Positions 1-6,222 of a stretch of 6,936 nucleotides of DNA are shown piece by piece; the first letter of the stretch is position 1; the number at the start of each line of letters is the position of its first letter. Made by a program: the position numbers and the translations under genes. The stretch covers positions 1 through 6,936 of the forward strand of contig SKTQ01000267.1 in assembly GCA_007122505.1 (NCBI GenBank). Direction: 5' to 3'. This DNA is from Bacteroidales bacterium. GTDB lineage: Bacteria; Bacteroidota; Bacteroidia; Bacteroidales; UBA7960. The notes under the pieces are model-generated. The model searched no databases. It was given only the letters and a program-made list of their open reading frames with translations, and was not told the origin of the DNA.

Positions 1-1261
1 AATTGCCCACTGTAACCTTTGGAATGGAGGCATTGTACTGACGATTGATGGCTGCAATAAATTCGTTTGCCGCGAGGGCATAGCCCCTTTGACTCAGGTG
101 CACACCATCCAATGAAAACAGACCACCCGATACAAATTCTGTGGTAAAGTTGATGGCGTCGAAGTACATACCTGTTGTTGCATCTTCCAAACGCGACCGT
201 ATGTCAACATATGCCAGGCTATGATCTTGAGCCATCTGGGAAATCACATCATTGTATGCTGCAACAGCTGCATTGATGCTGCCAACCTGATCATGGTTCA
301 GATAGTACTGAAGCGGTAGCGGGGTTTGGCTGCCCCATCCCTGACCGGTAATACCCGGCAGGGCTGTGAGTACTACCAGTTCACCGCTTTCCAGCTGTCT
401 GATCCCGGCCGGATGATCCGTATCCACCACTACCAGAGGATTCAGCCCTATGTCGAACTGAATATGCTCTGCAGCAGCATAGGCAGCATTGAGCATGGCA
501 ACAATGTTCGGGTCATTCAGAAAGACAGCGTTGTAAGGAACAGTAGTGAGAAATGGAATGCTCGTAATATCCACAATGTTGGCCAATACGCCCTTGGCCC
601 CGTTTTGCGTGAGGGCGTTTACGATCATACCATAATGCATGGCAAACTCATCTGCCGGTGTGATTCCTTCACCTTCGCCACCGCTCATAGCATATCCCAG
701 GATATCGTTGCTGCCAAGCCATAGCGAGAAAAACGTAGGTTGTAAAGCCAGTGCATCACCTAAGATGCTGCTTGTTTGCTGGTTTGAGGCAAACCTTCCA
801 TAATAGTTGTTCAATGTGCCGTAACCTTCAAAAAGTACGTGCACCGTTCTTGCTCCCGGAACGCCCATGTTGTGAAACGGCCCTTCTGAATCAAAAATGT
901 TACCATAATTGCCTGGGTCAGGTGAGCCACCCATGGGTACGGGCAGCAATGAGCCGTTTACTTCTCCAAGCACCAACCTGTTGCCAAAGCCCAGGTCATC
1001 CTTCATCAGTGGTTGTTTGAATGATTCAAGTCCGACGTGCATAAACTGTGTTGCCATGATATTGGCAAGTGAATGCTCCTGTCCGCTTCTGAAAAGATCT
1101 CCGTCGCGGAAACCTGCAGTAAGCGAGTTGCCAACGGCCACAAATGTGGTGAAGTCAATATCGCCTGCATCTGGTGTATACTGATCTATTTCTGCTTCAC
1201 AGGAAAACAATGAAACAACCAGTAGAAAAAGAAATATATGTTTGATTTTTTTGTAGTCCAT
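1..1261 (-). CDS. SGNH/GDSL-family hydrolase, lipoprotein (3' end cut off by the window)
   Basis: Reading leftward from ATG 1261-1259, 420 codons run without a stop to the window edge, so the C-terminus is missing. An in-frame TAA at 1276-1274, just before the ATG, fixes the start. Residues 1-20 form a lipoprotein signal ending in a lipobox (LFSC), with lipidated Cys21 followed by acidic residues. SGNH blocks are visible: block I GNSLTAG with nucleophile Ser46, the block II-like NMGVPG around 131-136, block III GSND at 183-186, and block V DGVH with Asp385 and His388. The protein should be an esterase or lipase-like hydrolase tethered to an envelope membrane; the substrate cannot be read from sequence. 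GNSL in place of GDSL is, from memory, normal for this Bacteroidota family. It lies 19 bases downstream of the FadL-type barrel on the same strand and is probably co-transcribed with it. Family assignment is strong; the surface location is inferred. Confidence 0.9.
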   Translation of the reverse strand, partial: MDYKKIKHIFLFLLVVSLFSCEAEIDQYTPDAGDIDFTTFVAVGNSLTAGFRDGDLFRSGQEHSLANIMATQFMHVGLESFKQPLMKDDLGFGNRLVLGEVNGSLLPVPMGGSPDPGNYGNIFDSEGPFHNMGVPGARTVHVLFEGYGTLNNYYGRFASNQQTSSILGDALALQPTFFSLWLGSNDILGYAMSGGEGEGITPADEFAMHYGMIVNALTQNGAKGVLANIVDITSIPFLTTVPYNAVFLNDPNIVAMLNAAYAAAEHIQFDIGLNPLVVVDTDHPAGIRQLESGELVVLTALPGITGQGWGSQTPLPLQYYLNHDQVGSINAAVAAYNDVISQMAQDHSLAYVDIRSRLEDATTGMYFDAINFTTEFVSGGLFSLDGVHLSQRGYALAANEFIAAINRQYNASIPKVTVGN

Positions 1262-1280
1262 TTGTCTTGATTTTTATGGG

Positions 1281-2510
1281 TTATAAACTGACAGTGATGC
1301 CAATACCTGGAATAATTACCCTGGAGGTATAAGTTCCGCCGAAGTTTTCCGGCTCGTATGTCACGTCATTTTCCAGTCCGATGATATATAAAAGGCTGGC
1401 ATCAATGCTGATCATTTTGTTGGGTACGAACGAAAGGCCCCCGGTAAATGCCAGGTTATCCAGGCTGGGTGTCTCCGGTGAGAAAAAGCGTTCGTTTACG
1501 GGAGATGGGTCATAGTAACCTCCTGCACGCAAATACAGTGTTTCGCTGGCGCGGTACTGACCTCCAAGGCGGAAAATAAGCGTGTTGCTGTACTCCCTGG
1601 GATTGCTGCTGTCGGGCAAGGAAGGTGTGTTGGTTTCGAAATTGAAGTTTAGCTCTTTGTATGCATCCCAAAAAACATAATTGAGAGCCATCCCTACCAT
1701 AAGGTCCCTTGTTACCTGGTATGATAGTCCGAAGTCCAGGTTGGCAGGCAACGGAAGCATTACAGCTACCCTGTTTTCGGCCGGGAAAAGATGGGAAAGG
1801 GATGAAGGAACGGTAAATGATGCATCAGCATCGTCAAGCTCCATCTCTATCTTGGATCTGTAGCTGACCCCAATATTAAGTCCTGTTGGACCGGCATACA
1901 AAACACCCGCGTTAAAGCCAAAATTTCCTGTATTTCCGCTAATGTTTACGCTTCCTTCTCCCTCAGGGCCTTGCACTGGCAGCGCTCTTGTAAGGTCGAC
2001 ACTGCCAAGAGCATACACAAAGCCGGCACCCACCGAAAGAAAGTCGTTGATCTGATAGGCAATGGTTGGTTGAATGGTGATGGCCCTCAGGGATATTTCC
2101 TGGATAAGGAAACGTCCCGCCCATCCATCTTCCCATGCCAGGCTGTTCCCATATGGCGTATTTACCGCAAGGCCTGCTGCCAAACGGTCAGTTACCATAT
2201 ATCCGGCATAAACATAAAAAGGTGTTCCCATGGGATTGTCGGTGGAAGCGTGGTATAGTGATGGTTGCTCCATCCGGAAAGCTGTATTGGCAAAAATGGC
2301 ACTGCCACCGGCCATTAAACTGAGACGGTCGCTCATCATGGCCAGCCCCCCCGGGTTGTAAAAGGCCGAACTGGCATCCAGGCTTAGAGAAGTGCCAATC
2401 AACCCCATGCCTATTTGCTTCTGGCCGTGGAGGCTAACCTGATAACCACCCGCCATCAGGCTCGTTGCTGCTGCCAGAAAAATGGCAGAAATGATCATAC
2501 GTTTTCGCAT
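1281..2510 (-). CDS. OmpP1/FadL/TodX-family outer membrane transport protein
   Basis: A 409-residue protein beginning MRKRMIISAIF, with a Sec signal peptide likely cleaved near residue 20 (SLMA then GGYQVS). The mature N-terminus, followed by the SSAFYNPGGLAMM stretch (NPG at 52-54), matches the plug/hatch region of FadL-type barrels, which carries a conserved Asn-Pro. The rest alternates short amphipathic strands with Gly- and Asn-rich turns, and the chain ends in a strand (GIGITVSL), as expected for an outer-membrane beta-barrel. FadL relatives move long-chain fatty acids or other hydrophobic compounds across the outer membrane by lateral diffusion; this ligand is unknown. In Bacteroidota such proteins are sometimes labelled hemin receptors, a name the sequence does not support. 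It is the first gene of a pair with the SGNH lipoprotein, and a -7 promoter element lies 54 bases upstream of its start. Confidence 0.9.
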   Translation of the reverse strand: MRKRMIISAIFLAAATSLMAGGYQVSLHGQKQIGMGLIGTSLSLDASSAFYNPGGLAMMSDRLSLMAGGSAIFANTAFRMEQPSLYHASTDNPMGTPFYVYAGYMVTDRLAAGLAVNTPYGNSLAWEDGWAGRFLIQEISLRAITIQPTIAYQINDFLSVGAGFVYALGSVDLTRALPVQGPEGEGSVNISGNTGNFGFNAGVLYAGPTGLNIGVSYRSKIEMELDDADASFTVPSSLSHLFPAENRVAVMLPLPANLDFGLSYQVTRDLMVGMALNYVFWDAYKELNFNFETNTPSLPDSSNPREYSNTLIFRLGGQYRASETLYLRAGGYYDPSPVNERFFSPETPSLDNLAFTGGLSFVPNKMISIDASLLYIIGLENDVTYEPENFGGTYTSRVIIPGIGITVSL

Positions 2511-2563
2511 AATTGGAATTGGTTTAGTGAATCAATAAATACCTTATTTTAGGTTCGAAAGCG

Positions 2564-2571
2564 CAAAGATA
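2564..2571 (-). promoter_or_regulatory. Bacteroidota-type -7 promoter element for the FadL/SGNH pair
   Basis: On the minus strand this reads TATCTTTG, an exact match to the Bacteroidota sigma-ABfr -7 consensus TAnnTTTG. A -33 TTTG is not perfect: about 18-20 bases upstream there is only GTTTAA, inside the loop of the adjacent inverted repeat. Transcription would begin roughly 50 bases before the FadL ATG. Confidence 0.55.
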
Positions 2572-2575
2572 GGAA

Positions 2576-2602
2576 AAAACACAGGTATTAAACGTGTGTT
2601 TT
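2576..2602 (-). terminator. AT-rich inverted repeat: weak terminator of the kinase gene or operator for FadL
   Basis: The arms AAAACACA and TGTGTTTT (8 bp) enclose an 11-base loop. Read on the minus strand, the CACA/TGTG core is followed by six T residues (2579-2574), as in a weak rho-independent terminator for the kinase gene ending at 2654. The repeat also sits directly upstream of the TATCTTTG element, where a regulator could bind. The stem has few GC pairs, so termination would be inefficient. Confidence 0.4.
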
Positions 2603-2653
2603 GGCCTTTTTTTTTGCTTGTACGCAAAATAATCGCAATATCTCAGGAGAAAA

Positions 2654-4267
2654 TCAGCTATACTGAAAACTGCTGCCACCAATAAATTCGCGTACGACAG
2701 AAGTTGGCGGAATATCTTTTGGGTCAATGGGGATCAGCAAGGAAAGGATGCGGTTCAACCGTTTCACTTCTTCCCTGATCTGCTCGTTTTCGGCATTGTC
2801 GGCATGTACAATTGCCGGTGCGTAATGGGCAAAAACAGCGGGTTCATAAATCAGTGCTGAGTTGAATATGGCATGGGCACTTTCCTGGAAAGGAAAAATG
2901 CTTTGATATTCATTGCGCATCACGTCGGGCCAGCGACGAATGGTTTCATTAAACCCATAGCCCCTGAAAAGATGATCGCGCACCATCCTGCGGATCAACC
3001 GGTGGTCGGAAGTGGAAAGCGGGAGATGATCATGGATGTTGAGTGTTGTAAGGGCCGAAACATACATACGGTAAGAAGGAACATCCATCCCTTCTTCCCA
3101 AAGCTCCGGATTCAAACCGTGAATCCCTTCCACTATAATAAAGGTATCAGGGGATATTTGGGTAGGCTTGCTTTCCGGAATGGCCCCTTTTCCATCAAAA
3201 TGGTATTTCGGCAAAAATACAGGCCTGCCTGCAACCAGATCATTGATTGACTTCCTGAATAACTCAAGGTTAAGTGACGAGATCAGCTCAAAGTTTTTCA
3301 TCCCGGTAACCGGATCGTCGGGGATATCTTTGTGAGGAAGGTAGAAATTGTCCAGCGACAGGATCAGCACATCCTTTTTCATCACACGCAATTCAATAGC
3401 TAACCTGTGCGCAGAGGTGGTTTTGCCTGATGAAGTTGGGCCGGAAAGAAATACAACGCGACTTCCGGAACTGTTATAAACAATTTCATCGGCAATTTTT
3501 GAAATCCGGCGTGCCTGGTATGCTTCTGACAATTTGATGAACTCGGGCAGCTTGCCACGCGTAATAACATCGTTGAGCTCTGCAAAACTGGCAATCCCCA
3601 GATGCTTCATGGTGTCCTCGGTTTCTTCAAATCCCGAAAAGTACTTACTGCTTTCCGCTTGCGTGGGCATCACTCGTTCAAAAAAAGCGGGGTCTGCAAT
3701 CAGAAAAAACCCCTTGCTGAATGGCTGAAGCCTGAAGTATTGCAGGCGATCATAATTTTCCTGGACTTTGTTAAACAGAAGTTCACCAAAACCATTGAGG
3801 TGGGCAAGGCATAGTCCTTCCAACTCCTCAATATGCGGCTTTGATTGAATCAGGTGGACAATATCAGGGCGGTGGTTTTTCGCAAAGTATTCAAGGATTT
3901 TTCCCACAGGAAATGAATCATGAGAAAACCGCTCCCTGTTTTCGATCATGGCATGCAAATGCTTGCTGATCTTTTCCAGTTCATCCGGGGTAGGAATATA
4001 ATCTTTGAAAAATCCGTAAACACCCCCCGGAATGCTGTAAGCAATGTAAAACTCGCGGTTTTCCATCACCCTGGCTGCCGCCTTGTTGAATAATACAAGC
4101 AAAGGTTCCATAAGGTTTCGAAACGACTGTTGCATCGCTTCCGGATGTGCGCTTGTAAAAATCTTTATGCCGGCGTTTTTATTGGTCATAACAGGGCAAA
4201 CAAATGAATAATCCTGAACAATCCGAATAGGGGGGCACAAAGGTACTATTTTATTTTTATCGGGCAT
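2654..4267 (-). CDS. P-loop nucleoside kinase (uridine kinase/phosphoribulokinase superfamily)
   Basis: A 537-residue cytosolic protein in its longest form. The C-terminal half is a PRK/uridine-kinase domain: Walker A GPTSSGKTT at 276-284 (Lys282), substrate-side LSLDNFY with Asp306, VEGIHGLN at 379-386, the arginine-rich RLIRRMVRDHLFRG at 423-436, FPFQE at 458-462, and the closing REFIGGSSF at 526-534 that I recall as typical of these long kinases. It should phosphorylate a nucleoside (uridine or cytidine are the usual guesses) using ATP or GTP. Residues about 70-200 resemble the threonyl-tRNA-synthetase-like region of the family (YSIPGGVYGFF then DELEKI). The TGS-like N-terminal domain of about 80 residues that I recall from Bacteroides relatives is absent. 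The start is uncertain: ATG 4189 (Met27, giving 511 residues) is attractive because a -7 promoter element lies inside the first 26 codons and those codons match nothing I know. It is transcribed divergently from the DHODH-like gene. Confidence 0.9.
   Translation of the reverse strand: MPDKNKIVPLCPPIRIVQDYSFVCPVMTNKNAGIKIFTSAHPEAMQQSFRNLMEPLLVLFNKAAARVMENREFYIAYSIPGGVYGFFKDYIPTPDELEKISKHLHAMIENRERFSHDSFPVGKILEYFAKNHRPDIVHLIQSKPHIEELEGLCLAHLNGFGELLFNKVQENYDRLQYFRLQPFSKGFFLIADPAFFERVMPTQAESSKYFSGFEETEDTMKHLGIASFAELNDVITRGKLPEFIKLSEAYQARRISKIADEIVYNSSGSRVVFLSGPTSSGKTTSAHRLAIELRVMKKDVLILSLDNFYLPHKDIPDDPVTGMKNFELISSLNLELFRKSINDLVAGRPVFLPKYHFDGKGAIPESKPTQISPDTFIIVEGIHGLNPELWEEGMDVPSYRMYVSALTTLNIHDHLPLSTSDHRLIRRMVRDHLFRGYGFNETIRRWPDVMRNEYQSIFPFQESAHAIFNSALIYEPAVFAHYAPAIVHADNAENEQIREEVKRLNRILSLLIPIDPKDIPPTSVVREFIGGSSFQYS
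4238..4245 (-). promoter_or_regulatory. Candidate -7 promoter element for the kinase gene
   Basis: The minus strand reads TACCTTTG, an exact TAnnTTTG match. It lies within the longest kinase reading frame but 48 bases upstream of ATG 4189, which would give a short leader if that ATG is the true start. No TTTG is found at the -33 distance. A competing one-mismatch element, TATAATTG, lies at 4347-4340 and would suit the ATG at 4267. Confidence 0.4.
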
Positions 4268-4374
4268 CTTGCAATCATACAGTAGTTCTAACGGTTGGTG
4301 CCATTGATTTTTTCATAGTATGATATTTGGAACAGGATGCAATTATACAGCACATTAGTTTTACGTTTTTTTTA

Positions 4375-4405
4375 TTGTGAAATTGGGAAAATGTGTGTAG
4401 GTTTG
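4375..4405 (+). promoter_or_regulatory. Promoter of the DHODH-like gene
   Basis: TTG at 4375-4377 is separated by 20 bases from TAGGTTTG at 4398-4405. This is a near-ideal Bacteroidota promoter (-33 TTG/TTTG, 19-21 base spacer, -7 TAnnTTTG). The predicted transcript starts near 4412, leaving an AT-rich leader of about 40 bases without an obvious Shine-Dalgarno sequence before ATG 4452, as is common in this phylum. Confidence 0.7.
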
Positions 4406-4451
4406 TCGTCCTGAAAAAAAGACAAGCAACAAACTAAAACAATTTGGCAGC

Positions 4452-5438
4452 ATGACTGATCTATCTACCACCTACATGGGGCTTCAACTTCGCAGCCCGG
4501 TAATTGTCGGTAGCTCCGGACTTACCAAAAGCCTGAGCAATCTGGAACTAATCGAGAAAAAAGGCGCAGGCGCTGTGGTACTGAAGTCTTTGTTTGAAGA
4601 GCAAATCAAATTTGAAGTAAGGAAGGTATTCTCTTATGATGACACGCAAAGTCTGTATACCGAGGCAGAGGATTATATCAGGAATTATGCACGGGAACAT
4701 ACCCTCGATGAGTATTTAAACCTTATCCAGGAAGGGAAAAAGAAGCTCTCAATACCTATCATTGCAAGCATCAACTGCACTTCAGCCAAGGAATGGCCGG
4801 TTTTTGCGAAAAATATTGAACAGGCAGGAGCCGATGCACTGGAGCTGAATGTGTTTGTGCTTCCCTCCGATGCCGATACCGATGGGAAAAAGTATGAGAA
4901 AATTTACCTGGATGTGGTTGAAAAAGTGAAAAAAGAGGTCAGCATTCCCATATCACTGAAACTGTCCACCTATTTCTCCGGCTTGGCCAATATGATCAAA
5001 ACACTTTCCTGGACCGGCGTAAAGGGTATTGTGCTGTTTAATCGTTTTTTTAACCCCGATATCGACATCGACAATCTAAAAATCAAAGCAGCTCACCTGT
5101 ACAGCGATCCCGAAGAAATATCCGCCTCGCTCAGATGGATTGCCATCCTGTCAGGACAGTTGCAAACTGATTTGTGTGCTTCAACCGGCGTCCACGACGG
5201 GAAAGGGGTTGTGAAACAACTGCTGGCAGGAGCAAAAGCCGTCCAGGTTTGTTCTACGTTATACAAAAACGGGTTCGACCAGCTGGATCTCATCCAAAAT
5301 GAGATCGTGCAGTGGATGGAGGCAAATAACCACCGGAAAATCGATGACTTCCGAGGAAAAATGAGTCAAAAAATGACCCAGAATCCCGCAGCATTCCTGC
5401 GCGTTCAGTTTATGAAACACTTTGCCGGAATCGAATAG
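4452..5438 (+). CDS. Dihydroorotate dehydrogenase-like flavoprotein
   Basis: A 328-residue cytosolic TIM-barrel protein related to class 1 DHODH and the PreA dehydrogenase branch. Recognisable parts are the N-terminal MGLQLRSPVIVGSSGLT, Lys44 in VVLKSL, Asn108 in ASINCT, ELN at 131-133, Lys170 in PISLKLS, and the FMN-phosphate region STGVHDGKGVVKQLLAGA at 244-261 followed by VQVCSTL. FMN binding is therefore likely. The loop after ELN reads VFVLPSDADTDGKKY instead of the VSCPN type, so the catalytic Cys or Ser of true DHODH is not visible. NCBI-style naming would be dihydroorotate dehydrogenase-like protein; the substrate is unknown. No other pyrimidine gene is adjacent. A leftward kinase gene diverges from it, its own strong promoter lies 47 bases upstream, and it appears monocistronic. 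Fold assignment is firm; a role in pyrimidine synthesis is doubtful. Confidence 0.88.
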   Translation: MTDLSTTYMGLQLRSPVIVGSSGLTKSLSNLELIEKKGAGAVVLKSLFEEQIKFEVRKVFSYDDTQSLYTEAEDYIRNYAREHTLDEYLNLIQEGKKKLSIPIIASINCTSAKEWPVFAKNIEQAGADALELNVFVLPSDADTDGKKYEKIYLDVVEKVKKEVSIPISLKLSTYFSGLANMIKTLSWTGVKGIVLFNRFFNPDIDIDNLKIKAAHLYSDPEEISASLRWIAILSGQLQTDLCASTGVHDGKGVVKQLLAGAKAVQVCSTLYKNGFDQLDLIQNEIVQWMEANNHRKIDDFRGKMSQKMTQNPAAFLRVQFMKHFAGIE

Positions 5439-5506
5439 CCTGATGCGATCTTTGTTTTGTAATTTGGGAAAATCAACCCCCGGTGGCCGACGTTTCACTA
5501 TATAAT

Positions 5507-5581
5507 GCACTTGTTTGACATAAGCCTGCAAGTGCCTAAGGTTGATAGACTTGCTGCACTCCCCGGGCTTTATATTTTTTT
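5507..5581 (+). terminator. Competing hairpins and T-tract downstream of the DHODH-like gene
   Basis: GCACTTG (5507-5513) pairs perfectly with CAAGTGC (5529-5535) across a 15-base loop. The same downstream arm can instead pair to the right: GCAAGT (5528-5533) with ACTTGC (5549-5554), or AGTGC (5531-5535) with GCACT (5556-5560). CCCCGGGC and then seven Ts (5575-5581) follow. This could be the end of the upstream transcript or a switchable leader. The T-tract is not directly against a stem, so a classical terminator is uncertain. Confidence 0.4.
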
Positions 5582-5628
5582 AACAGACCTTCTTTTTCTG
5601 AATGAAAATATCTATATATCTTTATATA

Positions 5629-5650
5629 TGGAAATAATTGAACATTTCCA
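5629..5650. repeat. 22-base palindrome, operator-like
   Basis: TGGAAAT (5629-5635) and ATTTCCA (5644-5650) are perfect 7-bp arms around an 8-base spacer. The site lies 12 bases upstream of the candidate -33 element of the thioredoxin operon, a suitable place for a dimeric regulator. No known family is assigned from this motif. Confidence 0.45.
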
Positions 5651-5661
5651 AATCCTATTTG

Positions 5662-5693
5662 TTTGACCATTAAGAAATTAAGAAATACCGTTT
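5662..5693 (+). promoter_or_regulatory. Candidate promoter of the thioredoxin operon
   Basis: TTTG at 5662-5665 is followed after exactly 20 bases by TACCGTTT at 5686-5693. The spacing is right for a Bacteroidota promoter, but the -7 element has two mismatches to TAnnTTTG. The spacer includes the tandem repeat TTAAGAAA x2 at 5670-5685. The leader to ATG 5744 would be about 45 bases. Confidence 0.4.
5670..5685 (+). repeat. Tandem 8-mer repeat TTAAGAAA x2
   Basis: Two exact adjacent copies of TTAAGAAA fill most of the spacer between the candidate -33 and -7 elements of the thioredoxin operon. A change in copy number would alter promoter spacing by 8 bases. It may also be simple AT-rich sequence. 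Confidence 0.5.
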
Positions 5694-5743
5694 CTGAAGA
5701 AAAACAAAGCATTTAATAAAAATCTGATCAAATCTTCGAATTT

Positions 5744-6196
5744 ATGAAAACAAACAGGAAAAGTAAGGTATTGCCAATTTTTATTGCCGGTCTTGTTGTA
5801 CTGGCAGCCATTGCCATACATTCGCTGATAAGCGGGTTTGGGTCGTCGGAAGCTTCAGCCCGGGAAGTTGGCAGCAAGTCGGAATTCATTAGCCATCTCG
5901 ACACCGATGGTTTTGACGATGCCATAGCTGAAGGAATCGTGCTGGTTGATTTCTGGGCAGCATGGTGTGCCCCGTGCAGAAGGCAGATACCCATACTGGA
6001 AGAGTTGGCGGAAGAAGTGCATCACCTGGCAAGCATCACAAAACTTAATGTGGACGATCATGGTGGCATTGCCGCCCGTTTCGGTGTCAGAAGTATCCCT
6101 ACACTTATATTGTTCAAGGACGGACAACAGGTAGAAAGATTTATGGGAGTTCAGCAAAAGGAAACCCTCAGGGCTGCTATCGAAAACTATTTATAA
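5744..6196 (+). CDS. Exported or membrane-anchored thioredoxin-fold protein
   Basis: A 150-residue protein. Residues 1-8 are basic (MKTNRKSK) and about 10-30 form a hydrophobic segment, so the chain is either anchored in the inner membrane with the domain in the periplasm or cleaved near ASA at 37-39. A compact thioredoxin domain follows from about 45: VLVDFWAAWCAPC with redox cysteines Cys75 and Cys78, then the cis-proline loop VRSIPT with Pro119, FKDGQQVERFMG, and a C-terminal helix. The WCAPC sequence is a thioredoxin-type variant rather than a DsbA-type one, suggesting a reducing role on envelope proteins, which is an inference. It is the first gene of a three-gene operon; a second thioredoxin begins 26 bases after its stop. 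ATG 5744 is chosen because it gives a complete export signal. Confidence 0.9.
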   Translation: MKTNRKSKVLPIFIAGLVVLAAIAIHSLISGFGSSEASAREVGSKSEFISHLDTDGFDDAIAEGIVLVDFWAAWCAPCRRQIPILEELAEEVHHLASITKLNVDDHGGIAARFGVRSIPTLILFKDGQQVERFMGVQQKETLRAAIENYL

Positions 6197-6222
6197 ACCA
6201 CAAATATCATCAGACATTGATC

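Larger units (their letters stand above)
5439..5743. other. Gene-free intergenic region of 305 bases with several repeats
   Basis: No credible coding frame, tRNA or known riboswitch was seen. The left part holds overlapping inverted repeats ahead of a T-tract (5507-5581). The middle is very AT-rich with TATA-type alternation (about 5605-5630). The right part holds a 22-base palindrome and a likely promoter for the thioredoxin operon. It separates the DHODH-like gene from the thioredoxin operon, so it probably contains both a transcript end and a new transcript start. Confidence 0.7.

Noticed and set aside
326..1184. Plus-strand open frames at 326-724, 751-1020 and 909-1184
   Set aside because: They lie opposite the continuous minus-strand SGNH hydrolase frame, whose protein shows all four family blocks. 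Their translations are low-complexity mixtures without domain features.
2524..2727. Minus-strand 67-codon frame between the kinase and FadL genes
   Set aside because: It overlaps the kinase end in another frame and runs through the inverted repeat and promoter element; the translation looks like noncoding AT-rich DNA.
4274..4324. ATCATAC ... GTATGAT inverted repeat in the divergent intergenic region
   Set aside because: The arms are only 7 bp with a 37-base spacer, which is within chance for AT-rich DNA and too far apart for a simple operator.
4452..5438. Calling the flavoprotein pyrD
   Set aside because: The catalytic-loop signature of true DHODH is absent and no pyrimidine-pathway genes are adjacent, so the symbol would overstate the evidence.
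5259..5531. Minus-strand frame partly entering the 5439-5743 gap
   Set aside because: Most of it is antisense to the DHODH-like gene. Its protein has no recognisable motif, and it has no neighbour or promoter to support it.
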